This document shows, one piece after another, positions 32,135 through 41,033 of a DNA stretch of 64,000 nt (within the stretch, counting starts at the first letter, position 1; each line of letters opens with the position of its first letter). The stretch is from UBA5429 sp942493315 (GTDB taxonomy: Bacteria > Bacteroidota > Bacteroidia > Bacteroidales > WCHB1-69). Location of the stretch: contig OW818690.1 in assembly GCA_942493315.1 (NCBI GenBank), positions 1,054,001 through 1,118,000 on the forward strand. Direction: 5' to 3'. A program made the position numbers and the translations under genes. A model generated the notes under the pieces. The model was not told where the DNA came from. It worked only from the letters and a program-made list of their open reading frames with translations, and searched no databases.

Positions 32135-33640
32135 TTATCCGCAATGGAAATATTGATTTACCAACTCCATCATTTTTGAAGGATTCGCTTTGATCTCATC
32201 TCTAATTTTTAAATCGTTAAAAGATTTTAACTCTTTAATAACATCATCAATCATCTCAGATGGGAAAACCCCATGTTTTTCAAAAATGGTACGGTGTTTT
32301 GATAATTCATCTGCTGATTCCCAGCAAGAAGCAGGAAGTTGTGCCAATGTATCCAATTTTTCTTTGTTTTCAGATTTGTGAATGTTGACATCCACGTATG
32401 TCTTTGTAGCAAATTTTAAAGCATCTTCCATCTCAAATCCATGTCTTGCTGCAACAGTTAACCCTGCAATCAACAAATAGATGTCTGCTGATCCATCAGG
32501 ACATCTGAATTCTACGGTTTGTTTTTGAGAAAGATCCTCATTTACAGGTTTCTCATTAGGATTGATTTCCGCAATCATATCGTTTTTATGAGTCCATCCC
32601 AATGGAACTCTTACTAAAACTGAACGGTTTCTGTCTCCCCAACAAATCGAAGTTGGTGCTTCCTGATGAGGTACCAATCTAAAATAGGAGGTTGGATTGG
32701 TATTTCCAAAAGCTGTTAGAGACGAAGCACAAGTCATATAACCGGCAATAGCAGTTTTAGCAATTGAGTTCAATTTCCCTTTGTCAACCATTTGATTTAC
32801 ACCATCTTTCACAATTTGTGTATGAATATGCAAACCACTGCCTGCTTTTCCTTCTGTAATTTTAGGAGCAAATGTTACATCAAAACCATATTGATAGGCC
32901 ACATTTCTGATGATCCATTTTGCTATAACCAATTGATCAGCAGCATCCATGGCATCCGTTACGAGGAACTCTATTTCATTTTGTTCATAGATCTTATCTC
33001 CTAAAGTAAAATTACCCACTTCAGAGTGCCCATATTTAATTTGTCCACCACATTTGGCAATCAATAACATACATTCTGTTCTGAAATGTTCAAATTTGGT
33101 AAATGGCATCGATTCGTGATACCCTTTTTGATCTGGGGTTGGAAAACAATTATCATTATCACCAATTACATAAAATTCTAATTCTCCCATGGCACAAAAA
33201 TCCATCCCTGTAGCATGATGGAAAGATTTTAATGCTTTTCTAAGGATAAATTCAGGTGAGTTTTCCATGGGTTTACCATCTTTGTTAAAATAGGAACATA
33301 AGAAACAAAGGGTTGGTATTTCACAGAAAGGATCCATAAATGCTGTACTGAAACGGGGAACAACATATAAATCACTCGATCCTGCATGCATAAAAGCAGG
33401 GAAAATATTGGATCCATCTACTCTTTCACCGGCAGATAAAACCTGTTCTATATAACTTTTATGAGTCACTACAAAATTTAGCGTTTTCATTCTGCCATCT
33501 CCGGCAACATATCTGAAGTTGACCATTTTGATCTCTTTCTCTTCGATAAATTTTAAAATATCAGATTTTGTGAAATCTTTTGGACTCTTCTTTAGGTACT
33601 GGACCAATGGATTTAAGTTCATTGCAATAGTATCTTTCAT
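32135..33640 (-). CDS. glnA: Glutamine synthetase, type I-like
   Basis: The protein has 501 residues. Motifs are KMVNFRYVAGDGRMKTLNF in the beta-grasp, ELEFYVIG, FAPKITEGKAGSGLHIHTQ (ATP/metal site), NPTSYFRLVPHQEAP and RNRSVLVRVPL. It makes glutamine from glutamate and ammonia. An internal ATG six codons in could also be the start. The adenylylation-type Tyr region is not obvious. No nitrogen-regulatory gene is adjacent. A lipoprotein gene precedes it by 36 bases. Confidence 0.93.
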   Translation of the reverse strand: MKDTIAMNLNPLVQYLKKSPKDFTKSDILKFIEEKEIKMVNFRYVAGDGRMKTLNFVVTHKSYIEQVLSAGERVDGSNIFPAFMHAGSSDLYVVPRFSTAFMDPFCEIPTLCFLCSYFNKDGKPMENSPEFILRKALKSFHHATGMDFCAMGELEFYVIGDNDNCFPTPDQKGYHESMPFTKFEHFRTECMLLIAKCGGQIKYGHSEVGNFTLGDKIYEQNEIEFLVTDAMDAADQLVIAKWIIRNVAYQYGFDVTFAPKITEGKAGSGLHIHTQIVKDGVNQMVDKGKLNSIAKTAIAGYMTCASSLTAFGNTNPTSYFRLVPHQEAPTSICWGDRNRSVLVRVPLGWTHKNDMIAEINPNEKPVNEDLSQKQTVEFRCPDGSADIYLLIAGLTVAARHGFEMEDALKFATKTYVDVNIHKSENKEKLDTLAQLPASCWESADELSKHRTIFEKHGVFPSEMIDDVIKELKSFNDLKIRDEIKANPSKMMELVNQYFHCG

Positions 33641-33676
33641 TGTATCATGTTTAATTTTTGGGTTGATATAACGTAT

Positions 33677-34651
33677 TTATTGTGAAATTATTTTAAAATA
33701 CCTTTTGATCTCAATTCTCATGCGATCTAAACTGGCAAAACTAACATTTTTAGGTTCTAAATCTTTCTTTAATAATACCATTCCGGAAGTGGAGTTCCCA
33801 ATCGCAGGAATTAAATTTACTTCAGTAAGATCATTGAGTTTATAATCTCTGATTACTACCCGGTCTAAGTTTTCATATAGTTCATCAAAGATGATCTCAT
33901 TGTCTTCACAAAAACTTTGAAGAATGGGAATAGTCTCATCCCAGGCTAATGGCTTGCGCCCCGGTAAATAGTAAAAAATAACAGCATTATAATCCGGAAT
34001 ATTATCGCTTTGTACAAATTCAAAACGACTCATATTGTTGATAGTGTACATTTCATTAACCACATTGGATTTGGTATAAGCATCCGGATTAGTTTCCACA
34101 TCCTGTTTGGTTGCTGTTGCAACGGAACGAACCCAATTATATGTTTTCTCTATGGCATAAGAACCATCTTCCTTGCGCGTAGTTTTCCATACTTCAGTTT
34201 CTAAAATATCTTGATTTTGAAATGCTAAATTTACAGCTACTGGTAAAATATCTAAAATTCTTTGAGTCCCATAACCGGATGTGATCACTAAATAGATCCA
34301 CTCCCTGCTTTTGGATTGTAACATATAAATCTCTCTTCCTTCCGGTAACCGTTCTATCATTAAAACACCCCATTCTCTCGGTAATGTATTCTTAATCTGT
34401 ACTTTTTGTCCTTGATACTGATTGGCAATATTCAAAAAATCACGAATAAAATCATCTGAAACAGGATACAATGTGACATTATCCGTCAGATTTGTTTCAA
34501 TTAATGATGGAATTAAAGATACCGGATACTCTACCGTTTCACTGTTTGATGATGGTTCTGGGTCTTTTTTAGATTTACAAGAATTAATAGTGATCAAAAC
34601 AAATAAAAACAGCGATAATTTAAAAGTGTTAATAATAAGCTGCTTTTTCAT
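33677..34651 (-). CDS. Lipoprotein of unknown function
   Basis: This 324-residue protein has a lipoprotein signal (FLFVLITINSCKSKKDPEPSS, Cys about residue 25) and an acidic/Ser linker. Notable segments are KNTLPREWGVLMIERLPEGRE, SGYGTQRILDILPVAVNLAFQ and YLPGRKPLAWDETIP. I do not recognise the family. It is probably co-transcribed with the downstream glutamine synthetase gene from a -7 box at 34695-34702. Confidence 0.78.
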   Translation of the reverse strand: MKKQLIINTFKLSLFLFVLITINSCKSKKDPEPSSNSETVEYPVSLIPSLIETNLTDNVTLYPVSDDFIRDFLNIANQYQGQKVQIKNTLPREWGVLMIERLPEGREIYMLQSKSREWIYLVITSGYGTQRILDILPVAVNLAFQNQDILETEVWKTTRKEDGSYAIEKTYNWVRSVATATKQDVETNPDAYTKSNVVNEMYTINNMSRFEFVQSDNIPDYNAVIFYYLPGRKPLAWDETIPILQSFCEDNEIIFDELYENLDRVVIRDYKLNDLTEVNLIPAIGNSTSGMVLLKKDLEPKNVSFASLDRMRIEIKRYFKIISQ

Positions 34652-34694
34652 AAATAGTTGTTTAGTAATAAATTAAGTTTTTAACTCAACGAAG

Positions 34695-34702
34695 CAAAGA
34701 TA
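34695..34702 (-). promoter_or_regulatory. -7 promoter box upstream of lipoprotein-glnA
   Basis: Minus-strand TATCTTTG, 44 bases before the start at 34651. Confidence 0.5.
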
Positions 34703-34766
34703 CAAAAAAGATTTGTGTTTTGTATCTCTTTTTAACTACTCAAAAAAGGGATTAAAAATAACTGTT

Positions 34767-35252
34767 TTACTCTTTTAAACGGTATTGATAAACTAAATTA
34801 GCAATTTTTGATAAATAGACAGCATCTATAGTGTCAAAATTATCAAATCTTTGACTATCAATATCTAAACAACCAACTATAGTGCTTTCTTGATCATAAA
34901 GGGGAATTACAATTTCAGAGTTTGAACGGGAATCACAAGCAATATGACCCGGAAATTGATGGACATCCGGAACAATTTCGGGGTCTTTTTTAAGGATTGC
35001 ACTCCAACAAACACCAATGTTTTTTTTAAGGATTTGACAAGCTACTGCACCTTGATAGGGCCCAACCATCAACTCACCATCCACTAACAAATAAAAGCCG
35101 GTCCAGAAAAAGTGATCCATTTTATGATGCAATAATGCAGCTATTGTGGCCATCCGGGGAATAGGTTGATCCGTTTTAGTTAACAGAGTTTCTAATTGTT
35201 CTAAAATTCTCTGATATCTTTTCTCTTTTTTGGTATTTTGGATTGAGGTCAT
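34767..35252 (-). CDS. msrC: Free methionine-R-sulfoxide reductase (GAF domain)
   Basis: This is a 161-residue single GAF-domain protein. It has the fRMsr catalytic cysteines in NIGVCWSAI and HIACDSRSNSEIVIPLY, with FFWTGFYLL and VHQFPGHIACD typical of the family. It reduces free methionine-(R)-sulfoxide in the cytoplasm using thioredoxin. It overlaps the upstream kinase/RapZ gene by four bases and ends the rpoD operon. Confidence 0.9.
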   Translation of the reverse strand: MTSIQNTKKEKRYQRILEQLETLLTKTDQPIPRMATIAALLHHKMDHFFWTGFYLLVDGELMVGPYQGAVACQILKKNIGVCWSAILKKDPEIVPDVHQFPGHIACDSRSNSEIVIPLYDQESTIVGCLDIDSQRFDNFDTIDAVYLSKIANLVYQYRLKE

Positions 35253-36673
35253 AATTCAGGAAATTGAGTATGGTTTACGATGATATTTATTTGTGGATAA
35301 ACCTCCTTTATTTTTTTAGCTAAGGAATCAGCAAAATAGATTGACCTGTGTTGTCCACCGGTACATCCGAAGTTGACCATTAAATGGTTAAATTTTCTTG
35401 CTAAATAATTTTCAATGGATAATTGAACAATTTGAAAAATATGATGTTTAAATTGAGCTACTTCTTCATATTTTTCTAGATAGGATTGAACTTCCAAATC
35501 TCTGCCGGTTTGTGCTTTATATTCTGAATAACGTCCCGGATTGGGAAGTGCTCTGCAATCGAAAACAAAACCACCTCCATTTCCGCTTGGATCTTCCGGA
35601 ATCCCTTTTTTATATGAAAAACTTCTAATAGAAATCGTTAATTGATCATCCGGAAATGGGGCAATGATATCAAAATTGGTTTGTGTAATCCTTTCCAAAA
35701 CAGCAAGTAGCGTAGGAATTTCAATGGGAAGATTAAGATTTTGCAATAATTGTTCAATATTTTTTACTGCATAAGGGATACTTTGTAAAAATAGGGTTTT
35801 CTTTTCGTAATACCCCCGATATCCATAAGCACCCATCGCCTGCATAATCCGAATCAACACAAATCCCTGATAATATTGTGCAAATTGTTCCCGATCCAGA
35901 TCAATCCTCTCACTCATCTGATCTAAATAGTATTCATATAATTGATCTCTAATCTCTTGTGGTAGATTGGCTTTTCCATCATAGAGTAAAGATGCCAGAT
36001 CATATTGCAAAGCCCCTTTTCGACCACCTTGATAATCAATGAAATAAGGGTTATTATTATAAATCATGATATTTCTGGATTGAAAATCACGAAACATAAA
36101 ATACTGAGAATCAGCCTGTGACAAAAAATGAATAAAGGTTTGAAAGTCATTTTCCAGAAGTTGTTCATCAAATGGAATATGAGCTAATTTTAAAAAATAG
36201 TACTTAAAGTAATTCAAATCCCATAACATCGATTGCTGATCAAAAGCGTCTCTGGGATAACAAACTGAAAAATCGATCCCTTTTTGGCCGGCAAGCTGAA
36301 TGAGAGGCAATTGTTGCAACACTTTTTTATAATAATTCAATGTTTCTTCCCCTATTAAATTCCCTTTTCGATTCTGATTCATTAGGGAAAAGAGGGTTTC
36401 ATTTCCTAAATCTTGAAGCAAATAGTATTTTCGGGATGGATCAATCCATACTATTTCTGGTACCTGAATCCCTTGTTTTAAAAAAGTGTCTGTGAAACTA
36501 AAAAATGCTTCATTCTCCTTAATATCAGCATTGATTACCCCAATTAAGGATAGTTTACCATCAAAATAAAAACGATGATATGCTCTCGCTGAACCCGATT
36601 GTGGAATTTTCTCAACTTCAGAACAAGTCTGTTGATAATAATTTTCAGCAATACTTCTTAAATAATTTATCAT
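35249..36673 (-). CDS. Fusion of APH-type sugar kinase and RapZ C-terminal domain
   Basis: From the preferred ATG at 36673 the product has 474 residues; the longer frame begins within a heptamer array. Residues about 1-320 are an aminoglycoside-phosphotransferase/choline-kinase fold (YYLLQDLGNETLFSLM, FRDFQSRNIMI, FIDYQGGRKGALQYDLASLLYDG) like the AmgK cell-wall-sugar kinases. Residues about 360-474 match the RapZ C-terminal domain (FDCRALPNPGR, NFGCTGGQHRSIYFAD), which in E. coli senses glucosamine-6-phosphate. The RapZ Walker-A domain is absent. Both halves look intact. A role in amino-sugar recycling or sensing is inference. Confidence 0.87.
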   Translation of the reverse strand: MINYLRSIAENYYQQTCSEVEKIPQSGSARAYHRFYFDGKLSLIGVINADIKENEAFFSFTDTFLKQGIQVPEIVWIDPSRKYYLLQDLGNETLFSLMNQNRKGNLIGEETLNYYKKVLQQLPLIQLAGQKGIDFSVCYPRDAFDQQSMLWDLNYFKYYFLKLAHIPFDEQLLENDFQTFIHFLSQADSQYFMFRDFQSRNIMIYNNNPYFIDYQGGRKGALQYDLASLLYDGKANLPQEIRDQLYEYYLDQMSERIDLDREQFAQYYQGFVLIRIMQAMGAYGYRGYYEKKTLFLQSIPYAVKNIEQLLQNLNLPIEIPTLLAVLERITQTNFDIIAPFPDDQLTISIRSFSYKKGIPEDPSGNGGGFVFDCRALPNPGRYSEYKAQTGRDLEVQSYLEKYEEVAQFKHHIFQIVQLSIENYLARKFNHLMVNFGCTGGQHRSIYFADSLAKKIKEVYPQINIIVNHTQFPEL

Positions 36674-36745
36674 TTTACAATTAACAATTAACATTTAACA
36701 TTTAACATCGAACGTCGAACATTTAACGTCGAACGTTTAACGATT
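36674..36745. repeat. Heptamer array (AACATTT / AACGTCG) inside an operon
   Basis: Heptamers AACAATT, AACATTT, AACATCG, AACGTCG and AACGTTT fill the gap between the dehydrogenase and the kinase/RapZ gene. On the minus strand the array supplies the dehydrogenase's last codons (Leu-Asn-Val-Arg-Arg) and its TAA stop. Confidence 0.85.
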
Positions 36746-37676
36746 TTATAATTTTTTGAAAGGCAATATTTGCGTGTCTTTTTTCTGACTCCGGAGTTTG
36801 CCCTGCAATATGAGGGGTTAATGTAACATTAACATTTTCAGTTAATTGAATCATGGTTGAATCCCATTCCTCTTGAAGTGGAATTTGTAAATTTACATTT
36901 TCATACTCTAAAACATCCAAACAAGCGTGAGCAATAATCCCTTCATTAATCGCCTCCAATAAATCATAAGTATTTAAAACAGAACCCCTTGAAGTATTTA
37001 TTAAAAGGGTACCTTTTCTCATTTTTTGAAAAAGTGAATGATTGAAGAAATGATGGTTTTCAGGAATATAATTAATATGTATAGAGATTACATCACAATA
37101 AGCAAGAAGATATTCAAGAGAAACTTCCTTTACATTATTATATATTATACCATCTTTATATTTATCATATACCAAAATAGTAGGATGAAACGGACTTAGA
37201 ATATCAATAAAAGCTTTTCCGGTATTTCCAAAACCGATAATTCCTATGGTTAGCGATCCAATCTCTCTGCCTTTATTTTTTTCTCTTAGCCATAAGCCTT
37301 CTCTTACTTCATGGTTTGCTTCAGTAAGGTGTCTTAAATGATTTAAAAGAAGCGCCAATGCATGTTGAGCAACTGCAGGTGCATTTCCTTCGGGAGTACT
37401 GATACATATAATTCCAGATTGAGATGCAAACGATGTATCAATATGCTCCATTCCTGCGCCTAAACGGGCAATAAATTTTAAACCGGGCTTAGAAGAGATC
37501 ACATTTTGAGCAACACTAAATTTACTTCGAATAACTAAACCTTCATATTCATCTGGTAGTTCAATAAATTGTTGTGCTGAAATATTCAATTTTGTTTCAC
37601 AAGAAAATCCTGTCCCTTCGAGTAATTCGGTAAGGACAGGATCTGCTTTATCTACAATAAGAACTTTGCGAACCAT
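36723..37676 (-). CDS. D-isomer 2-hydroxyacid dehydrogenase (SerA-like)
   Basis: The product has 317 residues. The NAD-binding motif is GIIGFGNTGKAF (about 147), and catalytic Arg, Glu and His occur in LINTSRGSVLNT, ACLDVLEYEN and TPHIAGQTPE. It resembles phosphoglycerate dehydrogenase but lacks the ACT domain, so the substrate is uncertain. Its start codon overlaps the rpoD stop by one base (TAATG), and its C-terminal five residues are encoded by a heptamer array. Confidence 0.88.
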   Translation of the reverse strand: MVRKVLIVDKADPVLTELLEGTGFSCETKLNISAQQFIELPDEYEGLVIRSKFSVAQNVISSKPGLKFIARLGAGMEHIDTSFASQSGIICISTPEGNAPAVAQHALALLLNHLRHLTEANHEVREGLWLREKNKGREIGSLTIGIIGFGNTGKAFIDILSPFHPTILVYDKYKDGIIYNNVKEVSLEYLLAYCDVISIHINYIPENHHFFNHSLFQKMRKGTLLINTSRGSVLNTYDLLEAINEGIIAHACLDVLEYENVNLQIPLQEEWDSTMIQLTENVNVTLTPHIAGQTPESEKRHANIAFQKIIKSLNVRR

Positions 37677-38530
37677 TATAAGGAGAAATGGTTATTTCTT
37701 GCTTTTTGGCGTAAAGTTTTAAGGGCTCTCTCTTTAATTTGGCGAACGCGTTCACGGCTTAAATCGAGACGATCCCCTATTTCATCAAGAGTATACTCAT
37801 GGGTTGTGTTGATTCCGTAGTATAGTTTCAATACAGCTCTTTCATTTTCAGGAAGGATAGAGAGTACTTGCTCTACTTCTTTATTCAATGATTCCTGCAT
37901 AAGATTACTATCTGTTCTTTCGTCAGTATCAGGGACAAAAGTATCAATAAATGCAGTATCCTCTTCAGGAGAAATAGCGGCATCCATAGATTGAGTATGG
38001 GAATTCATTTTCATGAGTTCCGCAACTTTATACTCAGGAAGATCAACAAACTGAGAAATCTCTTCAACTGTAGGTTGTCTTTGCAACGTTTGTTCCAGTT
38101 TAGCGATCTCTTTTTTCAACTTATTGATACTACCCACTTGATTTTGAGGTAAACGAACAATACGAGCCTGATCGGCAATAGCCTGATGAATAGCCTGGCG
38201 AATCCACCAAACGGCAAAAGAGATAAATTTGAATCCTCTTGTTTCATCAAATCGGGTAGCGGCTTTCATCAACCCTAAATTTCCTTCATTTATTAAATCC
38301 TGAAGGCCGATACCTTGGTTTTGGTATTGTTTTGCGACAGAAACTACAAATCTTAAGTTGGTTTTGGTCAACTTTTCAAGAGCTTCGAGGTCACCCATTT
38401 TAATTTTTCTAGCCAATTCAACCTCTTGTTCTGCAGAAATTAGCCCCTCTTTTCCGATATCTGCCAGATATCTATCCAGAGATGCACCATCTCTGTTGGT
38501 GATTGATTTGGAAATTACTAGTTGTCTCAT
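37676..38530 (-). CDS. rpoD: Primary RNA polymerase sigma factor (RpoD/SigA)
   Basis: This 284-residue sigma-70 factor lacks region 1.1 and is the short form usual for Bacteroidota. Regions 1.2 (LDRYLADIGKEGLI), 2.1-2.4 (TNLRFVVSVAKQYQNQG to FAVWWIRQAIHQAIADQ), 3 (RLPQNQVGSINKLKK) and 4.2 (YTLDEIGDRLDLSRERVRQIK) are complete. It recognises the TAnnTTTG/-33 promoters seen in this window. It is the first gene of an operon with the dehydrogenase, kinase/RapZ and msrC. Confidence 0.96.
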   Translation of the reverse strand: MRQLVISKSITNRDGASLDRYLADIGKEGLISAEQEVELARKIKMGDLEALEKLTKTNLRFVVSVAKQYQNQGIGLQDLINEGNLGLMKAATRFDETRGFKFISFAVWWIRQAIHQAIADQARIVRLPQNQVGSINKLKKEIAKLEQTLQRQPTVEEISQFVDLPEYKVAELMKMNSHTQSMDAAISPEEDTAFIDTFVPDTDERTDSNLMQESLNKEVEQVLSILPENERAVLKLYYGINTTHEYTLDEIGDRLDLSRERVRQIKERALKTLRQKARNNHFSL

Positions 38531-38700
38531 AAAAAATAGAAATTTTACAAATTCTTATAATTAGTTAATTATTAGGTTATTAATCATCATTAACACTTCT
38601 TTGATGTAATGTTAGTATATATATGACGAAATTATAACGAAAAAGTTAACAAAAAATTATATTTTTTTTATTTTTTTTCCGAACAATAAATTATTTTATA

Positions 38701-38708
38701 TACTTTTG
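38701..38708 (+). promoter_or_regulatory. -7 promoter box of rplU-rpmA
   Basis: TACTTTTG, 42 bases before the rplU start, is preceded by an A/T-rich stretch. Confidence 0.6.
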
Positions 38709-38749
38709 CCGACCCAAAAAATATAGTATCAACTAAATCAATTATTAAC

Positions 38750-39061
38750 ATGTACGCAATTGTAGAGATAGCAGGGCAACAATTTAAGATTGAAAAAGAT
38801 CAAAAAATCTTTGTTCATCGCCTAAAAGCTGAAGAGGGCTCCCAAATTAATTTGGACCATGTGATGCTTGTGGATAATGACGGTTCTATCAAAGTGGGCG
38901 CTCCAACCGTAACAGGTGCAAGTGTTTCCGCTACCGTTTTACAACATCTAAAAGGAGAAAAAGTTCTGATCTTCAAAAAGAAAAGAAGAAAAGGATATCA
39001 AAAAATGAATGGACACCGTCAATATTTGACGTCCATTAAGATTGATGATATCAACATTTAA
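38750..39061 (+). CDS. rplU: 50S ribosomal protein L21
   Basis: The 103-residue protein starts MYAIVEIAGQQFKIEKDQ and ends with KRRKGYQKMNGHRQYLTSIKI, both L21 signatures. It binds 23S rRNA. rpmA follows after 34 bases. Confidence 0.98.
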   Translation: MYAIVEIAGQQFKIEKDQKIFVHRLKAEEGSQINLDHVMLVDNDGSIKVGAPTVTGASVSATVLQHLKGEKVLIFKKKRRKGYQKMNGHRQYLTSIKIDDINI

Positions 39062-39095
39062 TTAACGGAGTATTAACGAATAAAAACAAATACGT

Positions 39096-39362
39096 ATGGC
39101 ACATAAAAAAGGTGTCGGTAGTTCACAAAACGGTCGTGAATCCGAAAGCAAACGTTTAGGCGTAAAAATATACGGTGGTCAAAATGCTATTGCCGGTAAT
39201 ATTATAGTTCGTCAAAGAGGAACTGTTCATAATCCAGGCGTTAATGTAGGAATGGGAAAAGATCATACTTTATTCTCTTTAGTTAACGGAACAGTACAAT
39301 TCAAGAAAAAAGCTAACGGTAAGTCTTTTGTTTCTGTTGTTAAAACAGAAGAACAAGCTTAA
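39096..39362 (+). CDS. rpmA: 50S ribosomal protein L27
   Basis: This 88-residue protein begins MAHKKGVGSSQNGRESESKR, with GGQNAIAGNIIVRQRGT, diagnostic of L27. The N-terminus starts directly with the mature AHKKG sequence, so no cleavable extension (as in Firmicutes) is present. It ends at a strong terminator. Confidence 0.98.
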   Translation: MAHKKGVGSSQNGRESESKRLGVKIYGGQNAIAGNIIVRQRGTVHNPGVNVGMGKDHTLFSLVNGTVQFKKKANGKSFVSVVKTEEQA

Positions 39363-39386
39363 TCAGTTTTTTAAACTCTTACAAAA

Positions 39387-39419
39387 TAAAAACGCTCACC
39401 ATCAGTGAGCGTTTTTTTT
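39387..39419. terminator. Bidirectional terminator after rpmA
   Basis: A perfect 9-bp stem AACGCTCAC/GTGAGCGTT (39391-39399 and 39405-39413) with a CATCA loop is bordered by A and T runs. It serves rpmA and the convergent bifunctional-nuclease gene. Confidence 0.92.
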
Positions 39420-40020
39420 ATTTTCTTCTTTCCATTTCATCGTGAATTTTGGATGCCAGCTCAAAATCCTCACTCTCAATTGCCCCCTGAAGTAAAGTTT
39501 CTAACTCTTCATCCGTCATCTCCTTAATTTTATGATCTATAAAAAGATCATACTCTTCATTTTCCATCAATTCATCATCATCATCCGTGGATTCGTTCGA
39601 TGTAATCTGGGATGGAATGATCGAAACCTCTTCTAAAACAGAAATTTCAATAAAAAGGGAAGCTTGTGAAAGCAATGCAATGGCAACAGCATCTGAAGTT
39701 CGAGCATCTAAATTTTTTGTTTCAGTTCCATTCGTTAAGAAAACATTAGAATAATAAATTCCTTCTTCAAATTTTTCAATCTGCACTTTGGATACTTTAT
39801 AATCTAATGCATCAACTAAATTCTTGAACAATTCATGCGTAGTGGGTCTTCTGGAACTAATTTTATTGAGAACAAGTACAATAGTTTTTGCTTCACTTAA
39901 TCCAATGATGATCGGAATCACCCTTTCTCCCATTTTCTCCTTTAAAATGAGCACATACGCATCATTTGGAGTTTGGGAGTTCTGAACATCAACAATTTCC
40001 AGCTCAATATAAGTTGACAT
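39418..40020 (-). CDS. Bifunctional nuclease-family protein (DUF151) with UVR motif
   Basis: The product is 200 residues. Residues 1-130 match the bifunctional nuclease fold (ELEIVDVQNSQTPNDAYVLIL, VIPIIIGLSEAKTIV, RRPTTHELFKNLVDAL, DARTSDAVAIALLS). An acidic linker (SNESTDDDDELMENEEYD) leads to a C-terminal UvrB/UvrC-like motif (LEALLQGAIESEDFELASKIHDEMERR type). Homologues have been reported to have nuclease activity; the physiological role is unclear. It follows lgt by five bases. Confidence 0.92.
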   Translation of the reverse strand: MSTYIELEIVDVQNSQTPNDAYVLILKEKMGERVIPIIIGLSEAKTIVLVLNKISSRRPTTHELFKNLVDALDYKVSKVQIEKFEEGIYYSNVFLTNGTETKNLDARTSDAVAIALLSQASLFIEISVLEEVSIIPSQITSNESTDDDDELMENEEYDLFIDHKIKEMTDEELETLLQGAIESEDFELASKIHDEMERRK

Positions 40021-40025
40021 AACAA

Positions 40026-40910
40026 TTATGGATTTGATTCTTTTTCTTTTTCAACAGGTTCAATGTATTGAGGAATCTGATCTCTTTTAACAAATGAATA
40101 AATCAACAACCCTAAACCGATAAGGATAAATGGAATACTTAACCATTGACCTATCAATAATGACATGGTTCTTTCCTTGTCAACTTGTACTTCTTTAAAA
40201 TATTCAATAATGAAACGGGCTGTAAAAATTACAAAAAGTAAAATCCCGGTGGTTCTGGCAGCAGGAATTTTCCCTTTTGCTATTTTGAAATAGTACCATA
40301 ACATAAAACAAAAAAGAAGAAAATAAACGGTTGCTTCATAAATCTGAGAAGGATGCCTTATCGTGTTCATAACACCAAGTCCACCGTATGTAAAGTTGAA
40401 TCCCCAAGGAACAGTAGTGATACTACCCACAATTTCATGATTCATTAAATTGCCAATTCTCACAAAAGCGGCAGCGATAGGAACTACTATACTCAAGCGA
40501 TCTAACAGCCAGAATGCATTCATTTTGTGTTTCCATGCAAAATAGGAAAGAAACAATAGTAAAGAGATTACAGCTCCGTGACTTGCTAATCCCTGATATC
40601 CAATAAAATGCCAGTTTGCATCAAATGGAAGCAAAACCATCAATGGATTGTTGATAATATCTTCGGGTTGGTAAAACAAAAAATGACCCAATCTTAAACC
40701 GATTAAAGTCCAGATTATAGTCCAGAGTGAAAGCTTATCAAGTAATTGTTGGCTTAGATTTTCCTTTTTAAAAATTTTCTGAAGGGTTAAATAGGCTAAA
40801 AAGAAGCCTGTGGCTAATAGTACACCATACCATCTAATTTGGAGTGATCCTATCGAAAACATGACAGGTTTAACAGTCCAATTTACAAATGCTAAAAAAG
40901 AATTTATCAT
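40026..40910 (-). CDS. lgt: Prolipoprotein diacylglyceryl transferase Lgt
   Basis: From the preferred ATG at 40910 the protein has 294 residues. An upstream ATG at 40946 lies inside the -7 promoter box, before the expected transcription start, and is rejected. It has seven or so membrane segments and the Lgt signatures GYQGLASHGAVI and FVRIGNLMNHEIVG. It transfers diacylglycerol from phosphatidylglycerol to the lipobox Cys of lipoproteins, several of which are encoded in this window. It is followed by the bifunctional nuclease gene. Confidence 0.95.
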   Translation of the reverse strand: MINSFLAFVNWTVKPVMFSIGSLQIRWYGVLLATGFFLAYLTLQKIFKKENLSQQLLDKLSLWTIIWTLIGLRLGHFLFYQPEDIINNPLMVLLPFDANWHFIGYQGLASHGAVISLLLFLSYFAWKHKMNAFWLLDRLSIVVPIAAAFVRIGNLMNHEIVGSITTVPWGFNFTYGGLGVMNTIRHPSQIYEATVYFLLFCFMLWYYFKIAKGKIPAARTTGILLFVIFTARFIIEYFKEVQVDKERTMSLLIGQWLSIPFILIGLGLLIYSFVKRDQIPQYIEPVEKEKESNP

Positions 40911-40939
40911 AGAGTCAATTGTATATAAAATTCGTATCG

Positions 40940-40967
40940 CAAACATACAAAAAAAATCTTATTTTTG
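40940..40967. promoter_or_regulatory. Divergent -7 boxes for lgt and carboxynorspermidine dehydrogenase
   Basis: Minus-strand TATGTTTG (40940-40947) faces lgt, and plus-strand TATTTTTG (40960-40967) faces the dehydrogenase. The boxes are 12 bases apart, similar in layout to the pair at 11701-11734. Confidence 0.6.
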
Positions 40968-41033
40968 CAGATTGAATATCAAACATTGATTCAGCATATT
41001 AACAAAAATAATTATAAATAAAAAAAGGATATA

